From Gp6-AA40 sp035649635 (GTDB lineage: Bacteria > Acidobacteriota > Vicinamibacteria > Vicinamibacterales > UBA2999), in assembly GCA_035649635.1 (NCBI GenBank), contig DASRJE010000187.1, positions 19,839 through 83,838 on the forward strand: DNA of 64,000 nucleotides, in the 5' to 3' direction. Below, one piece after another: positions 1 to 9,535 of this stretch. The notes under the pieces were generated by a model. It saw nothing but the letters and a program-made list of their open reading frames with translations, made no database searches and was not told where the DNA came from. How positions within the stretch are numbered: the stretch's first letter is position 1; each line of letters opens with the position of its first letter. The translations under genes and the position numbers were made by a program.

Positions 1-1842
<1,842 letters not shown>

Positions 1843-1856
1843 GCTCGCTGATCGTA

Positions 1857-1932
1857 GATGGTGGTTGGTGGATGGTGCTACCGGTCACCCCAGCCAGCCC
1901 GCCGTCACGGTCCACCAGCCGCCACCACTATC
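1857..1932. repeat. Heptad-periodic repeat, inverted arms
   Basis: In the gap between the divergent helicase and coiled-coil genes, three 7-base units run in register: GATGGTG at 1857, GTTGGTG at 1864, GATGGTG at 1871. About 35 bases on, complementary-sense units follow (CCACCAG at 1912, CCGCCAC at 1919, CACTATC at 1926). This is one of at least thirteen such loci in the window. Confidence 0.6.
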
Positions 1933-1976
1933 AAGGGATTGTGCCGCGGGCGCTTGTATGTTGATAATCGGAGAGT

Positions 1977-2237
1977 ATGGGTGATGCAGGTGAAGGACTC
2001 GTTGACGCGGAATCCCGCCTCGCCGAGCGGATGGAAGAGCGCGAGCAAGAACGACGCAATGCCAAGCAGGGTGCCAAGGGGCTCGATCCCGAGCGCGTAC
2101 GACAGATAGAGTCACTGCGTCTGGCGCGCACCGAGATGCAGCGGCAGATGGAGAGCACGGCCCATCAGGCGCGCAAACAGCAGCTCTCCCAGGCGATCGT
2201 CGAAATCGACAAACGCCTGGCTACGCTCTCGAAATAG
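1977..2237 (+). CDS. Small charged coiled-coil protein of unknown function
   Basis: An 86-residue protein, rich in Glu, Arg, Gln and Ala, with no signal peptide or membrane segment. The heptad spacing of hydrophobic residues over roughly residues 10-80 predicts one long coiled coil or helical hairpin. The ATG at 1977 follows GGAGAG by a short gap, a plausible ribosome site. I do not recognise a family. It ends 15 bases before the SagB-like gene and in the same frame, so the two may be co-transcribed. Confidence 0.6.
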   Translation: MGDAGEGLVDAESRLAERMEEREQERRNAKQGAKGLDPERVRQIESLRLARTEMQRQMESTAHQARKQQLSQAIVEIDKRLATLSK

Positions 2238-2252
2238 GGGTTTCCTGCGCCG

Positions 2253-3866
2253 TTGGTCTCACTCGACTACCACGAGACCACCAAGCACTATTTCGGCCGA
2301 TTCGCGCGGTCGCGTGGATACCTGGATTGGGCGACGCAGCCCGATCCATTCCGCCGCTACCCCGGCGCGCGGCTGATCCCGCTCCCTCATAAAGAGGGAG
2401 ATCCGAGCGATAGGGGAGGTGACCGTGGCGTTGCGGTGCCGCTCCACCGCGACGCAATTGCGTGGTTCCTGCGCTACGCGATGGGCCTGTCCGCGTGGAA
2501 AGCCTATCGGGAGACCCGCTGGGCGCTGCGCGTCAACCCATCGAGCGGCAACCTCCATCCTACCGAGGCTTATCTAATCCACGACGGCCGCATCTCCCAT
2601 TACGCGCCAGGGGAGCACGCGCTCGAGGAACGCGCCGTTCTTTCCCGTGAAATATGGGAGGCGTTTCTTCAAGGCAGCCAGGGCTTCCTCGTCGCGCTCA
2701 CCTCGATTCAATGGCGGGAAGCATGGAAGTATGGGGAGCGCGCGTTTCGGTATTGTCAACACGATGTTGGCCATGCCATCGCCGCGCTTCGTGTGTCGGC
2801 ATCACTCTTTGGTTGGACCCTCAGGCTGCTGCCACAGTGGTCGGACGCGCAACTGGCAACCCTCCTCGGTGTGGACAGAGAGGAAGATCGAGGCGATTCC
2901 GAACCAGAACATCCGGAATGCCTGGCGTTGGTTGCGCCATCCGTTTCGTGGGCAACGGGAGATCCGGCTTCACTGGTCGATGCCGCCCGCCGCGCCACAT
3001 GGCACGGGCGTGCAAACGTACTGAGTCGTGATCACGATGAGTGGCCCATCATCGAGCAGGTCACGCAGGCGACGCGCTATTTGGGGCAACTTCCAAGTTC
3101 TCGCTCCCAATCTCCAACTTCTCCGCCTTCGCGCACTGATGACACGAACGCTTCCGCCGACGCCAAAGCTTCGGCGAGACAAGCGGAGGCAGGCCCGACT
3201 CCCAATGTCCAAGCGTTGTACCCGCGCGCGCTGATCCTTCAACGGCGAAGCGCATTGGCTTTCGACGGCCGATCCGCGCTTCCGCGCGAAGTCTTCGTCG
3301 CTATGCTTGCGAAGCTCGGTCCCTCGTCGCCTCCGTTCGACGCGCTCGACTGGCCCCCTCATGTGCATCTCGCCATCTTCGTTCATCGCGTCCACGGTCT
3401 CGTTCCCGGCGTGTATGCCTACTTCCGCCACCCCTCCATCGTCGACACGTGGCGATCGGCGATGCGGCCCGAGTTCTTGTGGGAACAGGCGAGCGACCAC
3501 CTGTTCCTGCTGCTGCCGACCGATGTGACATGGGCCGCCAATCGCATCTCATGTGATCAGGAGATCGCGAGCGAAGGATTCTTCAGCCTGGGCATGATTG
3601 CCCGGCTCGAGGCACTGCGCGAACGCGGCGAGTGGTTTTACCGGCGTCTTTTCTGGGAGTGCGGCGCGATCGGGCAGGTTCTGTATCTCGAAGCCGAGGC
3701 GGCAGGGGCTCGTGGCACCGGAATCGGATGCTTTTACGATGATGCCGTGCATGAACTTCTGGGCCTGACCGGTCATGAATGGCAAAGCCTGTATCACTTC
3801 TCTATGGGCATGCCGGTCGATGATGCGCGGCTGACGACCGAGCCTGGCTACGCCTGGGAAGGCTAG
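2253..3866 (+). CDS. SagB/ThcOx-type nitroreductase-like oxidoreductase
   Basis: A 537-residue protein with two nitroreductase-fold halves of the SagB/ThcOx type, which bind FMN and in known cases oxidise azolines in RiPP pathways. Seen: RVNPSSGNLHPTEAY near residue 90 (the R.NPSSGNLHP signature of the family) and a second half from about 325 with RRSALAFDGRS and, near the end, a GIGCFYDD-like segment. No YcaO, precursor peptide or other RiPP gene is nearby, so its substrate is unknown. The start is TTG at 2253, the only start after the preceding stop in this frame. Two in-frame insertions look repeat-derived: residues about 44-57 and 281-321 (see the repeat entries). The second falls in the linker between the two halves. 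Confidence 0.8.
   Translation: MVSLDYHETTKHYFGRFARSRGYLDWATQPDPFRRYPGARLIPLPHKEGDPSDRGGDRGVAVPLHRDAIAWFLRYAMGLSAWKAYRETRWALRVNPSSGNLHPTEAYLIHDGRISHYAPGEHALEERAVLSREIWEAFLQGSQGFLVALTSIQWREAWKYGERAFRYCQHDVGHAIAALRVSASLFGWTLRLLPQWSDAQLATLLGVDREEDRGDSEPEHPECLALVAPSVSWATGDPASLVDAARRATWHGRANVLSRDHDEWPIIEQVTQATRYLGQLPSSRSQSPTSPPSRTDDTNASADAKASARQAEAGPTPNVQALYPRALILQRRSALAFDGRSALPREVFVAMLAKLGPSSPPFDALDWPPHVHLAIFVHRVHGLVPGVYAYFRHPSIVDTWRSAMRPEFLWEQASDHLFLLLPTDVTWAANRISCDQEIASEGFFSLGMIARLEALRERGEWFYRRLFWECGAIGQVLYLEAEAAGARGTGIGCFYDDAVHELLGLTGHEWQSLYHFSMGMPVDDARLTTEPGYAWEG
2382..2424. repeat. Palindromic insertion inside the SagB-like gene
   Basis: CTCCCTC and GAGGGAG form perfect 7-base inverted arms at 2382-2388 and 2394-2400 around ATAAA, followed by a GA/GC-rich stretch to about 2424. 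It encodes a charged, Gly-rich segment (PHKEGDPSDRGG) unlike its flanks. I infer a small dispersed repeat inserted in frame. No second copy is present in this window. Confidence 0.35.
3094..3215. repeat. Composite heptad repeat inside the SagB-like gene
   Basis: Four 7-base units (CAAGTTC, TCGCTCC, CAATCTC, CAACTTC) at 3094-3121 lead into CTCCGCCTTCGCGC. A GCTTCGGCGAGA block and GCGGAGGC follow, then three more units (CCGACTC, CCAATGT, CCAAGCG) at 3195-3215. The same modules in the same order occupy the nuoL-nuoM gap at 14767-14935. Here the element is translated as a Ser/Ala/Pro-rich linker, residues about 281-321. Confidence 0.7.
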
Positions 3867-3878
3867 CATTCGAGTCGG

Positions 3879-5942
3879 TCACGGCGCCTTGCGAACGCGA
3901 ATCAGGATGTCCCGGCTCACGGTGGGGCGGGCTCCAATGCTTGAACGCGCCTCGACGTGGATGATGTAGCTGCCGCCGTTGACATCGGTCAGCGGCAACG
4001 TTGCTGCGAAGCCATACCCGCCAGATTTTCCGAGCAGCTCCTTTGACGAGCGTCCTTCCGTCCTCCGGATGATCGCGCGACCGTCTTCGGCTCGCAACTC
4101 TGCTGTGAGGTCGACGGTATGAGGTGTGTCGGTTCGCGAACTCTCATACACCTCTGTATACAGATTGAGGGTGTCGCCTGAGGTGAAGTCGCGGGTCGAG
4201 GTGACAGGGCCGGGCAGCATGTCGGCGAGCGGGTTCTGGGCGACGATGGTCAGACCCTCTGAACTCGCGCCCGATGTCAGAGACACGCCGCTCATGGTCA
4301 GCGCATCTTTCCCGAAGTCGGGCACGGCCAAGTCGTAGATCACGCTTCCGGACTGACTGGATCGGTTACTGGCCGCGACTCGTATTTGATAGCGCCCCGG
4401 GGCCAGGCGCGTCCCGGTCAGAACCCGTAGGCCGCGGCGCACCGCACGTGCATACGTATCGGGCTTGAGTGAGAGCTTCGACGTGAACGTCTGGCCTGGA
4501 AAGATCTTGCTGCGCGTGTCGATGGACGAGAAGCTCACTTCGAGCGCGCCGACGTAGACCTCACCTTGCGTCTCGAGATTCAGTTTCGCCGCATCGATTT
4601 CAACGGAAATGGCCACGGTCGCCTCGCGCCCGTCTCCCTTGTACGGCGCGGCGAATACACGCAGCGGCAGCCCGCTCACAGCAAGAGGGCTTCGCAGGGC
4701 TGCCGCCAGGCTTGCGCTCATGTTGGCTGGCACCGGCTGTGGCTGCCCCGGTCGCTCGTTGCGGAGGGGCGCCACGTACCCGTCGCGCCCGCGCACCTGG
4801 ACGCCCGACCGCTTCACGCGCACTTGAAGACGCCGATATCGTCCGTCCCGCCGTTCGTTGGTAGACGAGAAGCCCAGCACGTAGTACGAGCTGTTTTCGC
4901 GGACGATCCGATCCCACGCCGACTCGAAGCTGTTCGTATTGACCACGGCAAAGCCGCCGGTCGCTTGCGCCAGCGCACGCAAGCTCTGTCGAGCCTCCAT
5001 GCCGGTGATCGACGTCGTCAGCCGCTCACCTGGGTCGGCCGACACACCGGTCTCGCTTTCGCCGAGCCCTCCCTCGGCCGTCAGCCCGCGGGGGTCGACA
5101 GGATAGATGGCGACGTTGTTCTTCGTGGCCGCCGTGACGGCCTTGTGCAGGTCCTCGTCCTGGATCGAGAGGACGCCTCCGCGGTAGTCGATGACCCTGA
5201 AGACGTCAATCGGGTAACCCTCGCTGAACAGGAGCAGCGCTTTTCGACGCCCATGGACTCCCGCCATGAATTCAACGATGCTCCGGAAGCTTGCCATCGA
5301 TCGCCGGAGCGCGAAGGTTGCCTCCATGTTGGGCGCAGGCGGCCCGGGAGACGGAGGAGGCGCAATCCCGCCCGCGGCCGCGTTGGGTGGCGGTGTCACG
5401 GCGGGGCGGTCGGGGAATCCGCCCGTGAATGTATCGACTGCCTGCAACAGCAGGCGCGTGCTGCCGGTGAAGTCCTGCGTGTTGGCGGTATTGGTTCGCC
5501 CCAGAAACACGATCGCCGCGATGTCATTCGCCGCGAAGTAGCGCTCGAAGAATCGATGAAGGAACCGGCGCGTCCGCAGCGCCTGCTCTCCGCTGACCTC
5601 GTCGAGCGCGATGACGTAAACGCGTCCCTCGTCGCGGTCGTTAGTCTGCACATCGGGCTCGATCGGCGCAGCCGATCCCAGGGGCCGATCGGATCGTTCG
5701 ATGGGGATGTTCACCAGTGCGAACGACGTAATGGTTTGCGGTTTGCCGTCTTCGAAGACCTCGAAGTCATCGACCGTCAGGTCGGTGATGGGCGTTCCTT
5801 GGGCGTCGGTGACAAACGCGTCGAACTCGACAGCGTCGACCTGCACACGAAAGGTCGGTTCGGATCGCTGCGGCGCCTGGCCGTGGATCACGGTCGTCGC
5901 CGAAGCGATCAGTAGAACAACGGAGACCGCGCGGAAGGTCAT
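3879..5942 (-). CDS. Secreted VWFA-related Acidobacterial-domain protein
   Basis: A 687-residue exported protein of the VWFA-related family described from Acidobacteria. Residues 1-22 form a signal peptide ending ATTVIHG-QA. An N-terminal beta domain follows (FDAFVTDAQGTPITDL and FEVFEDGKPQTI near residues 43-75), then a von Willebrand A-like domain (VYVIALDEVSG near 130). A Pro/Gly-rich stretch sits near 195-210, and the C-terminal half is beta-rich. The MIDAS motif is degenerate (DEVSG rather than DxSxS), so metal-dependent adhesion is doubtful. It is divergent from the nuo operon and shares a 233-base gap with it. Function is unknown; a periplasmic or surface role is inferred. Confidence 0.85.
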   Translation of the reverse strand: MTFRAVSVVLLIASATTVIHGQAPQRSEPTFRVQVDAVEFDAFVTDAQGTPITDLTVDDFEVFEDGKPQTITSFALVNIPIERSDRPLGSAAPIEPDVQTNDRDEGRVYVIALDEVSGEQALRTRRFLHRFFERYFAANDIAAIVFLGRTNTANTQDFTGSTRLLLQAVDTFTGGFPDRPAVTPPPNAAAGGIAPPPSPGPPAPNMEATFALRRSMASFRSIVEFMAGVHGRRKALLLFSEGYPIDVFRVIDYRGGVLSIQDEDLHKAVTAATKNNVAIYPVDPRGLTAEGGLGESETGVSADPGERLTTSITGMEARQSLRALAQATGGFAVVNTNSFESAWDRIVRENSSYYVLGFSSTNERRDGRYRRLQVRVKRSGVQVRGRDGYVAPLRNERPGQPQPVPANMSASLAAALRSPLAVSGLPLRVFAAPYKGDGREATVAISVEIDAAKLNLETQGEVYVGALEVSFSSIDTRSKIFPGQTFTSKLSLKPDTYARAVRRGLRVLTGTRLAPGRYQIRVAASNRSSQSGSVIYDLAVPDFGKDALTMSGVSLTSGASSEGLTIVAQNPLADMLPGPVTSTRDFTSGDTLNLYTEVYESSRTDTPHTVDLTAELRAEDGRAIIRRTEGRSSKELLGKSGGYGFAATLPLTDVNGGSYIIHVEARSSIGARPTVSRDILIRVRKAP

Positions 5943-6025
5943 GCAAGAACCGAGGGCGGGCTGGCGCTCCGATTGTCATCGGAAGACACGCGCAGAGCAA
6001 GAGTTACACGACAAGGGTGCTGTAA

Positions 6026-6054
6026 TTGACCTTTGGGGATGGGTTCTATAGCAT
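6026..6054 (+). promoter_or_regulatory. Possible sigma70-type promoter for the nuo operon
   Basis: TTGACC at 6026-6031 lies 17 bases before TAGCAT at 6049-6054 (or 15 before TATAGC at 6047). It is the best-looking promoter in the 233-base gap upstream of nuoA and would leave a leader of about 115 bases. Inferred from sequence alone. Confidence 0.35.
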
Positions 6055-6175
6055 GAACAGGTTTGGGAAACTCTTCACAAGCGCGAGTGGCGCGCGCGAC
6101 GAGTAACCCTCACCGCAACACGTCCTCGACTCTCAGAGGATGGACTGACAGATCTCTCCGACGGTGAATTACTAG

Positions 6176-6574
6176 ATGGACGGCTGGCTTGGCGTAGTCA
6201 TCATGATCGGCCTCGGGTTCGGGTTTGCGGGGACCATGATTGGCGCTTCGATGCTGCTTGGTCCGAAAAACCCGACGCCGGAGAAGCTTGCGCCCTACGA
6301 ATGCGGGATGCCGGCCGTCGGCGACGCCCGCGAACGTCACTCGGTCAAGTTCTACCTGGTGGCGATGATTTTCCTGTTGTTCGACATCGAGATCGCTTTT
6401 CTCTACCCGTGGGCCGTGGCCCTGCGTAGCCTTGGGTGGGCAGGGTTCTTTCAGATCGTGACGTTCTTCCTGGTCCTCCTCGTCGGCTACGTCTATGTCT
6501 GGCGGAAGGGCGTCCTCGACTGGGGGCCCGCCGCGCGCCGGCCGCGTGGCCAGAGCGATCAGAAAGCCGCGTGA
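6176..6574 (+). CDS. nuoA: NADH-quinone oxidoreductase subunit A
   Basis: NuoA is a small membrane subunit of complex I at the quinone-channel side. The 132-residue protein has three membrane segments (about 5-28, 62-82, 90-110). It carries the family motif YECGMP with its conserved Cys near residue 43, then FYLVAMIFLLFDIE, whose acidic pair is a NuoA hallmark. It is the first gene of a 12-gene nuo operon. The stop is two bases from the nuoB start, which suggests translational coupling. Confidence 0.95.
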   Translation: MDGWLGVVIMIGLGFGFAGTMIGASMLLGPKNPTPEKLAPYECGMPAVGDARERHSVKFYLVAMIFLLFDIEIAFLYPWAVALRSLGWAGFFQIVTFFLVLLVGYVYVWRKGVLDWGPAARRPRGQSDQKAA

Positions 6575-6576
6575 CC

Positions 6577-7056
6577 ATGGCTGATACTCACGATCACGGT
6601 CTCGACCCTGACCTCCCCTTCCTGACGACGAAACTCGAGTGGCTGATTCAATGGGCCAGGCGTTCAGCGATCTGGCCGGCGCAGTTCGGGCTCGCCTGCT
6701 GCGCTATCGAAATGATGGCGATGGCCGCCAGTCGGTACGACGTCGCCCGATTTGGCGCGGAAGTCTTCCGCGGGTCGCCACGTCAGTCGGACCTGATGAT
6801 CGTGGCGGGCCGGCTTTCACGGAAGATGGCGCCGGCGATGCGGCGGGTGTACGACCAGATGCCCGATCCGAAGTGGGTCATCTCGATGGGCGCGTGTGCG
6901 TCAGTCGGCGGCGTCTTTGACAACTACGCGATCGTGCAGGGTGTGGACCAGGTCGTGCCGGTGGATGTCTTCGTCCCCGGATGTCCGCCGCGACCCGAGG
7001 CGCTCATCTACGGCCTTGTGCAACTGCAGCAGAAGATCAATCGATCACGAGCGTAA
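6577..7056 (+). CDS. nuoB: NADH-quinone oxidoreductase subunit B
   Basis: NuoB carries iron-sulfur cluster N2, which passes electrons to quinone. The 159-residue protein has all four cluster ligands: the tandem Cys41-Cys42 in FGLACCAIEM, Cys107 in GACAS and Cys136 in PGCPPRPEAL. I chose the ATG at 6577, just after the nuoA stop, because it gives the usual length and an N-terminus beginning MADTHDHG. Upstream in-frame starts would overlap nuoA heavily. Confidence 0.95.
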   Translation: MADTHDHGLDPDLPFLTTKLEWLIQWARRSAIWPAQFGLACCAIEMMAMAASRYDVARFGAEVFRGSPRQSDLMIVAGRLSRKMAPAMRRVYDQMPDPKWVISMGACASVGGVFDNYAIVQGVDQVVPVDVFVPGCPPRPEALIYGLVQLQQKINRSRA

Positions 7057-7066
7057 AGGTCTGTAC

Positions 7067-7612
7067 TTGGAAGCCGCCGCCATCATCGACATCCTGCAGC
7101 CGCTTGTACCCGGTGCTGTCTTCGAGCCGGGGAAGAGCGTTGATTTCGCGACCATCTACGTTCCGGCCGATCGGTTGATTGAAACGTCTCGGGCGTTGCG
7201 CGATGCGCCGGCACTCGAATTCAAGGTCCTGGCTGAAGTCACGGCGGCGGACTATTTGCCTCGCGAGCCGCGTTATGAAGTCGTCTACCACCTGCTTTCG
7301 GTGTCGAAGAGGATGCGTCTGCGATTGAAGGTGCGGGTGCCGAGCGAGGGATCGTTGCCGACCGTGCAGGGCGTCTGGCGTGGTGCCGGCTGGCCCGAGC
7401 GGGAGGTCTGGGACATGTTCGGCATCGTGTTCGACGATCATGCCGATTTGCGACGACTGTTGATGCCGGAGGACTGGGAAGGACATCCGGCGCGGAAGGA
7501 CTACCCGGTGCAGATTCGCAAGGCCGCGCAGACCTACGAACCGCTTGAAGTCAGCGAGGAAGAATTCAGGGCGAACATCGAGCGCGATCGGGTGAAAAGA
7601 CACCGGGTGTGA
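7067..7612 (+). CDS. nuoC: NADH-quinone oxidoreductase subunit C
   Basis: NuoC is a peripheral-arm subunit that packs against NuoD and NuoB. The 181-residue protein has the 30-kDa subunit signature GWPEREVWDMFGIVFDDH, then RRLLMPEDWEGHP and RKDYPV. I chose TTG at 7067 because AAAGG lies seven bases upstream and the start falls just after the nuoB stop (7056). Longer frames would run into nuoB. NuoC and NuoD are separate here, not fused. The stop codon lies inside the left arm of a 19-base inverted repeat (7599-7648). Confidence 0.92.
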   Translation: MEAAAIIDILQPLVPGAVFEPGKSVDFATIYVPADRLIETSRALRDAPALEFKVLAEVTAADYLPREPRYEVVYHLLSVSKRMRLRLKVRVPSEGSLPTVQGVWRGAGWPEREVWDMFGIVFDDHADLRRLLMPEDWEGHPARKDYPVQIRKAAQTYEPLEVSEEEFRANIERDRVKRHRV

Positions 7613-7648
7613 TTTCCGGACCGACACCGGGAAATCACACCCGGTGTC
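7599..7648. repeat. 19-base perfect inverted repeat between nuoC and nuoD
   Basis: Arms at 7599-7617 and 7630-7648 are perfectly complementary over 19 bases (core CACCGGGTGTGATTTCC) around a 12-base loop. The left arm includes the last codons and stop of nuoC; the right arm ends 10 bases before the nuoD ATG. In mRNA it would form a very stable hairpin. There is no T-run, so an intrinsic terminator is unlikely. An mRNA processing or stability element, or a palindromic mobile repeat, fits better. Confidence 0.85.
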
Positions 7649-7658
7649 CTAGAGAGAG

Positions 7659-8840
7659 ATGCCAGAGATCAGAACAGAGACGATGACCGTGAACATGGGG
7701 CCGCAGCACCCCAGCACGCACGGCGTGCTGAGGCTGGTGCTGGAGCTCGATGGCGAGGTCATTCAGTCCGTCATGCCGACGATCGGCTACCTGCACACCG
7801 GGATTGAGAAGACCGCTGAGCAGAAGAAGTGGCAGCAGGTGATCCCGCTCGTCGAGCGCATGGACTACCTGGCCGCGCAGTCGAACAGCCTGGCGTATGC
7901 GCTCAGCGTGGAGAAGCTGCTCGGTCTCGAGATGCCGCAGCGCGTGAACGACATCCGCGTGCTCATCGCGGAGCTGCAGCGGCTGGCCAGCCATCTCATC
8001 TGGCTCGGGACGCACGCCATGGAAATCGGCGCGGTGTCGATGCTCTTCTACGCGATTCGCGAACGCGAGCTGCTGCTCAACATCAACGAGCTCATCGCCG
8101 GGTTCCGCTTCTTCCCGAGCTATATCCGCATCGGCGGCTTGCGCGAGGATCTACCGCGCGGCTTCCATGAAACCGTCAACGAGTTCCTCGATCGCTTCCC
8201 GACGAAGATGGACGAGTTCGAGCGACTGTTGACGAAGAACGACATCTTCCGCCGGCGGACCGAAGGCGTCGGCGTGATCTCGCTCGACAACGCGTATCAG
8301 TGGGGGCTGGTTGGTCCGATCGCGCGCGCCGCCGGATCGGACTACGACGTGCGCAAGTACTTCCCCTACTGCGGCTATGAGTCCTACAACTTCACGGTGC
8401 CGACGGCGACCGAGGGTGACGTTTACGCCAGGTACCGCGTTCGCATCGCGGAGATGCGTCAGAGCATCAACCTCTGTCGCCAGGCGATCGCCCGCATCTC
8501 GCCGACCGGCGTGTGGGCCTGTGACGACACGAGGGTGGTGCCGCCGCCGAAGGACAAGGTCTACACCGAGATGGAGGCGCTGATTCAGCACTTCCTCATT
8601 TACTCGCAGGGCTTCACGGTCCCGGCGGGTGACGCCTACGTGCCGATTGAAGGGCCGCGCGGCGAGCACGGCTGCTACATCGTGTCCGACGGCAGCAATC
8701 GACCGTGGCGCGTGAAGATGCGGGCGCCGTCGTTCATGGCGATTCAGGCGATTCCGTTCATCGTTCAAAATGGACTGATTGCGGATCTGGTCGCCGTCAT
8801 TGGCAGCACTGACGTCGTCATGGGAGATTGCGACCGGTGA
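7659..8840 (+). CDS. nuoD: NADH-quinone oxidoreductase subunit D
   Basis: NuoD is the 49-kDa-type subunit that forms the quinone-reduction site with NuoB. The 393-residue length is normal for an unfused NuoD. Seen: NMGPQHPSTHGVLRL near the start, HTGIEK near 47, the ERMDYL segment near 66, and a C-terminus with IQAIPFIVQNG and an ending DVVMGDCDR. The ATG at 7659 follows a purine-rich AGAGAGAG. The stop overlaps the GTG start of nuoE. Confidence 0.96.
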   Translation: MPEIRTETMTVNMGPQHPSTHGVLRLVLELDGEVIQSVMPTIGYLHTGIEKTAEQKKWQQVIPLVERMDYLAAQSNSLAYALSVEKLLGLEMPQRVNDIRVLIAELQRLASHLIWLGTHAMEIGAVSMLFYAIRERELLLNINELIAGFRFFPSYIRIGGLREDLPRGFHETVNEFLDRFPTKMDEFERLLTKNDIFRRRTEGVGVISLDNAYQWGLVGPIARAAGSDYDVRKYFPYCGYESYNFTVPTATEGDVYARYRVRIAEMRQSINLCRQAIARISPTGVWACDDTRVVPPPKDKVYTEMEALIQHFLIYSQGFTVPAGDAYVPIEGPRGEHGCYIVSDGSNRPWRVKMRAPSFMAIQAIPFIVQNGLIADLVAVIGSTDVVMGDCDR

Positions 8841-9442
8841 GCTTTCATCCTCAGATGGACTACGCGCCAGCCCGATTCCACCGATCGGAGCGGAAACTGG
8901 CGGAGGCGGGTGAGCCCTTCAGCTATTCCGCCGAGAATCAGGCGAAATTCAACGAGAACGTGACGCGCTATCCGGCCGATCAGCGGAAGTCGGCCATTCT
9001 GTTCGCGCTTTACCTCGTGCAGCAGCAACAGGGCTACATCACCGGTGCTTCGATGCGATTTGTCGCAACACAGATCGGCTGTACCGCGGCGGAGGTCGAG
9101 GACGTCGTGTCGTACTACACGATGTTCTACACGAAGCCGGTCGGGAAGTACGTGCTGAACGTGTGCCGAACGCTGTCCTGCGCGCTGCTGGGCGCCGAGC
9201 GGGTCACCGAGGAACTGTGCGGCAAGCTGGGGATTCATCCGGGTGAGACCACTGGCGATGGTGAGTTCACGGTGATCGAGGTCGAGTGTCTCGGTGCCTG
9301 CGATCGCGCGCCGGTCGTGATGGTGAACGACGATTGGCACGAGCGCCTGGCGCCGGAGCAGGCGGCGGCGTTCGTGGATGACATTCGCCAGCAAGGTAGG
9401 GCAGCCTTCACTGGCTGTCATCTACACGTGGAAAAGAAATAA
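8837..9442 (+). CDS. nuoE: NADH-quinone oxidoreductase subunit E
   Basis: NuoE is the thioredoxin-like [2Fe-2S] subunit (cluster N1a) of the NADH-input module. Translation from GTG 8837, which overlaps the nuoD stop, gives 201 residues. The ligands are visible as CRTLSC (two Cys four apart) and, about 40 residues on, CLGACDRAP. Upstream lie the helical NuoE N-terminal region and YYTMFYT. The C-terminus is slightly longer than usual. A paired palindromic repeat separates it from nuoF. Confidence 0.93.
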   Translation: MSFHPQMDYAPARFHRSERKLAEAGEPFSYSAENQAKFNENVTRYPADQRKSAILFALYLVQQQQGYITGASMRFVATQIGCTAAEVEDVVSYYTMFYTKPVGKYVLNVCRTLSCALLGAERVTEELCGKLGIHPGETTGDGEFTVIEVECLGACDRAPVVMVNDDWHERLAPEQAAAFVDDIRQQGRAAFTGCHLHVEKK

Positions 9443-9446
9443 GGCG

Positions 9447-9530
9447 CGGGGGCGGAAGCCCCCGGTCTACGAATGCAGGGTTGGCGATTCGAAATGGGCA
9501 GCGTAGAGCGCAGGCTTTAGCCTGCGCGTA
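9447..9530. repeat. REP/BIME-like inverted pair of palindromes
   Basis: Two palindromes face each other in the nuoE-nuoF gap. CGGGGGC/GCCCCCG (9447-9464, loop GGAA) is followed by CTACG. CGTAG then precedes GCGCAGGCT/AGCCTGCGC (9508-9527, loop TT). The GTAG tetranucleotide at the foot of each hairpin and the head-to-head pairing match REP/BIME organisation. It ends a few bases before the nuoF ATG at 9536. Confidence 0.65.
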
Positions 9531-9535
9531 ACACC

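Noticed and set aside
2253..3866. A RiPP biosynthetic cluster around the SagB-like gene
   Set aside because: No YcaO, precursor peptide, protease or exporter is found within the window on either side.
4566..5915. A 449-codon open frame opposite the VWA-protein gene
   Set aside because: Low-complexity basic chain without motifs, while the other strand has a signal peptide and VWA domain.
6053..6106. A 17-residue open frame (MNRFGKLFTSASGARDE) in the nuo leader, with a weak likeness to the chorismate synthase N-terminus
   Set aside because: No ribosome site, it overlaps the predicted promoter -10, and nothing downstream continues it. It could be a leader peptide but there is too little evidence.
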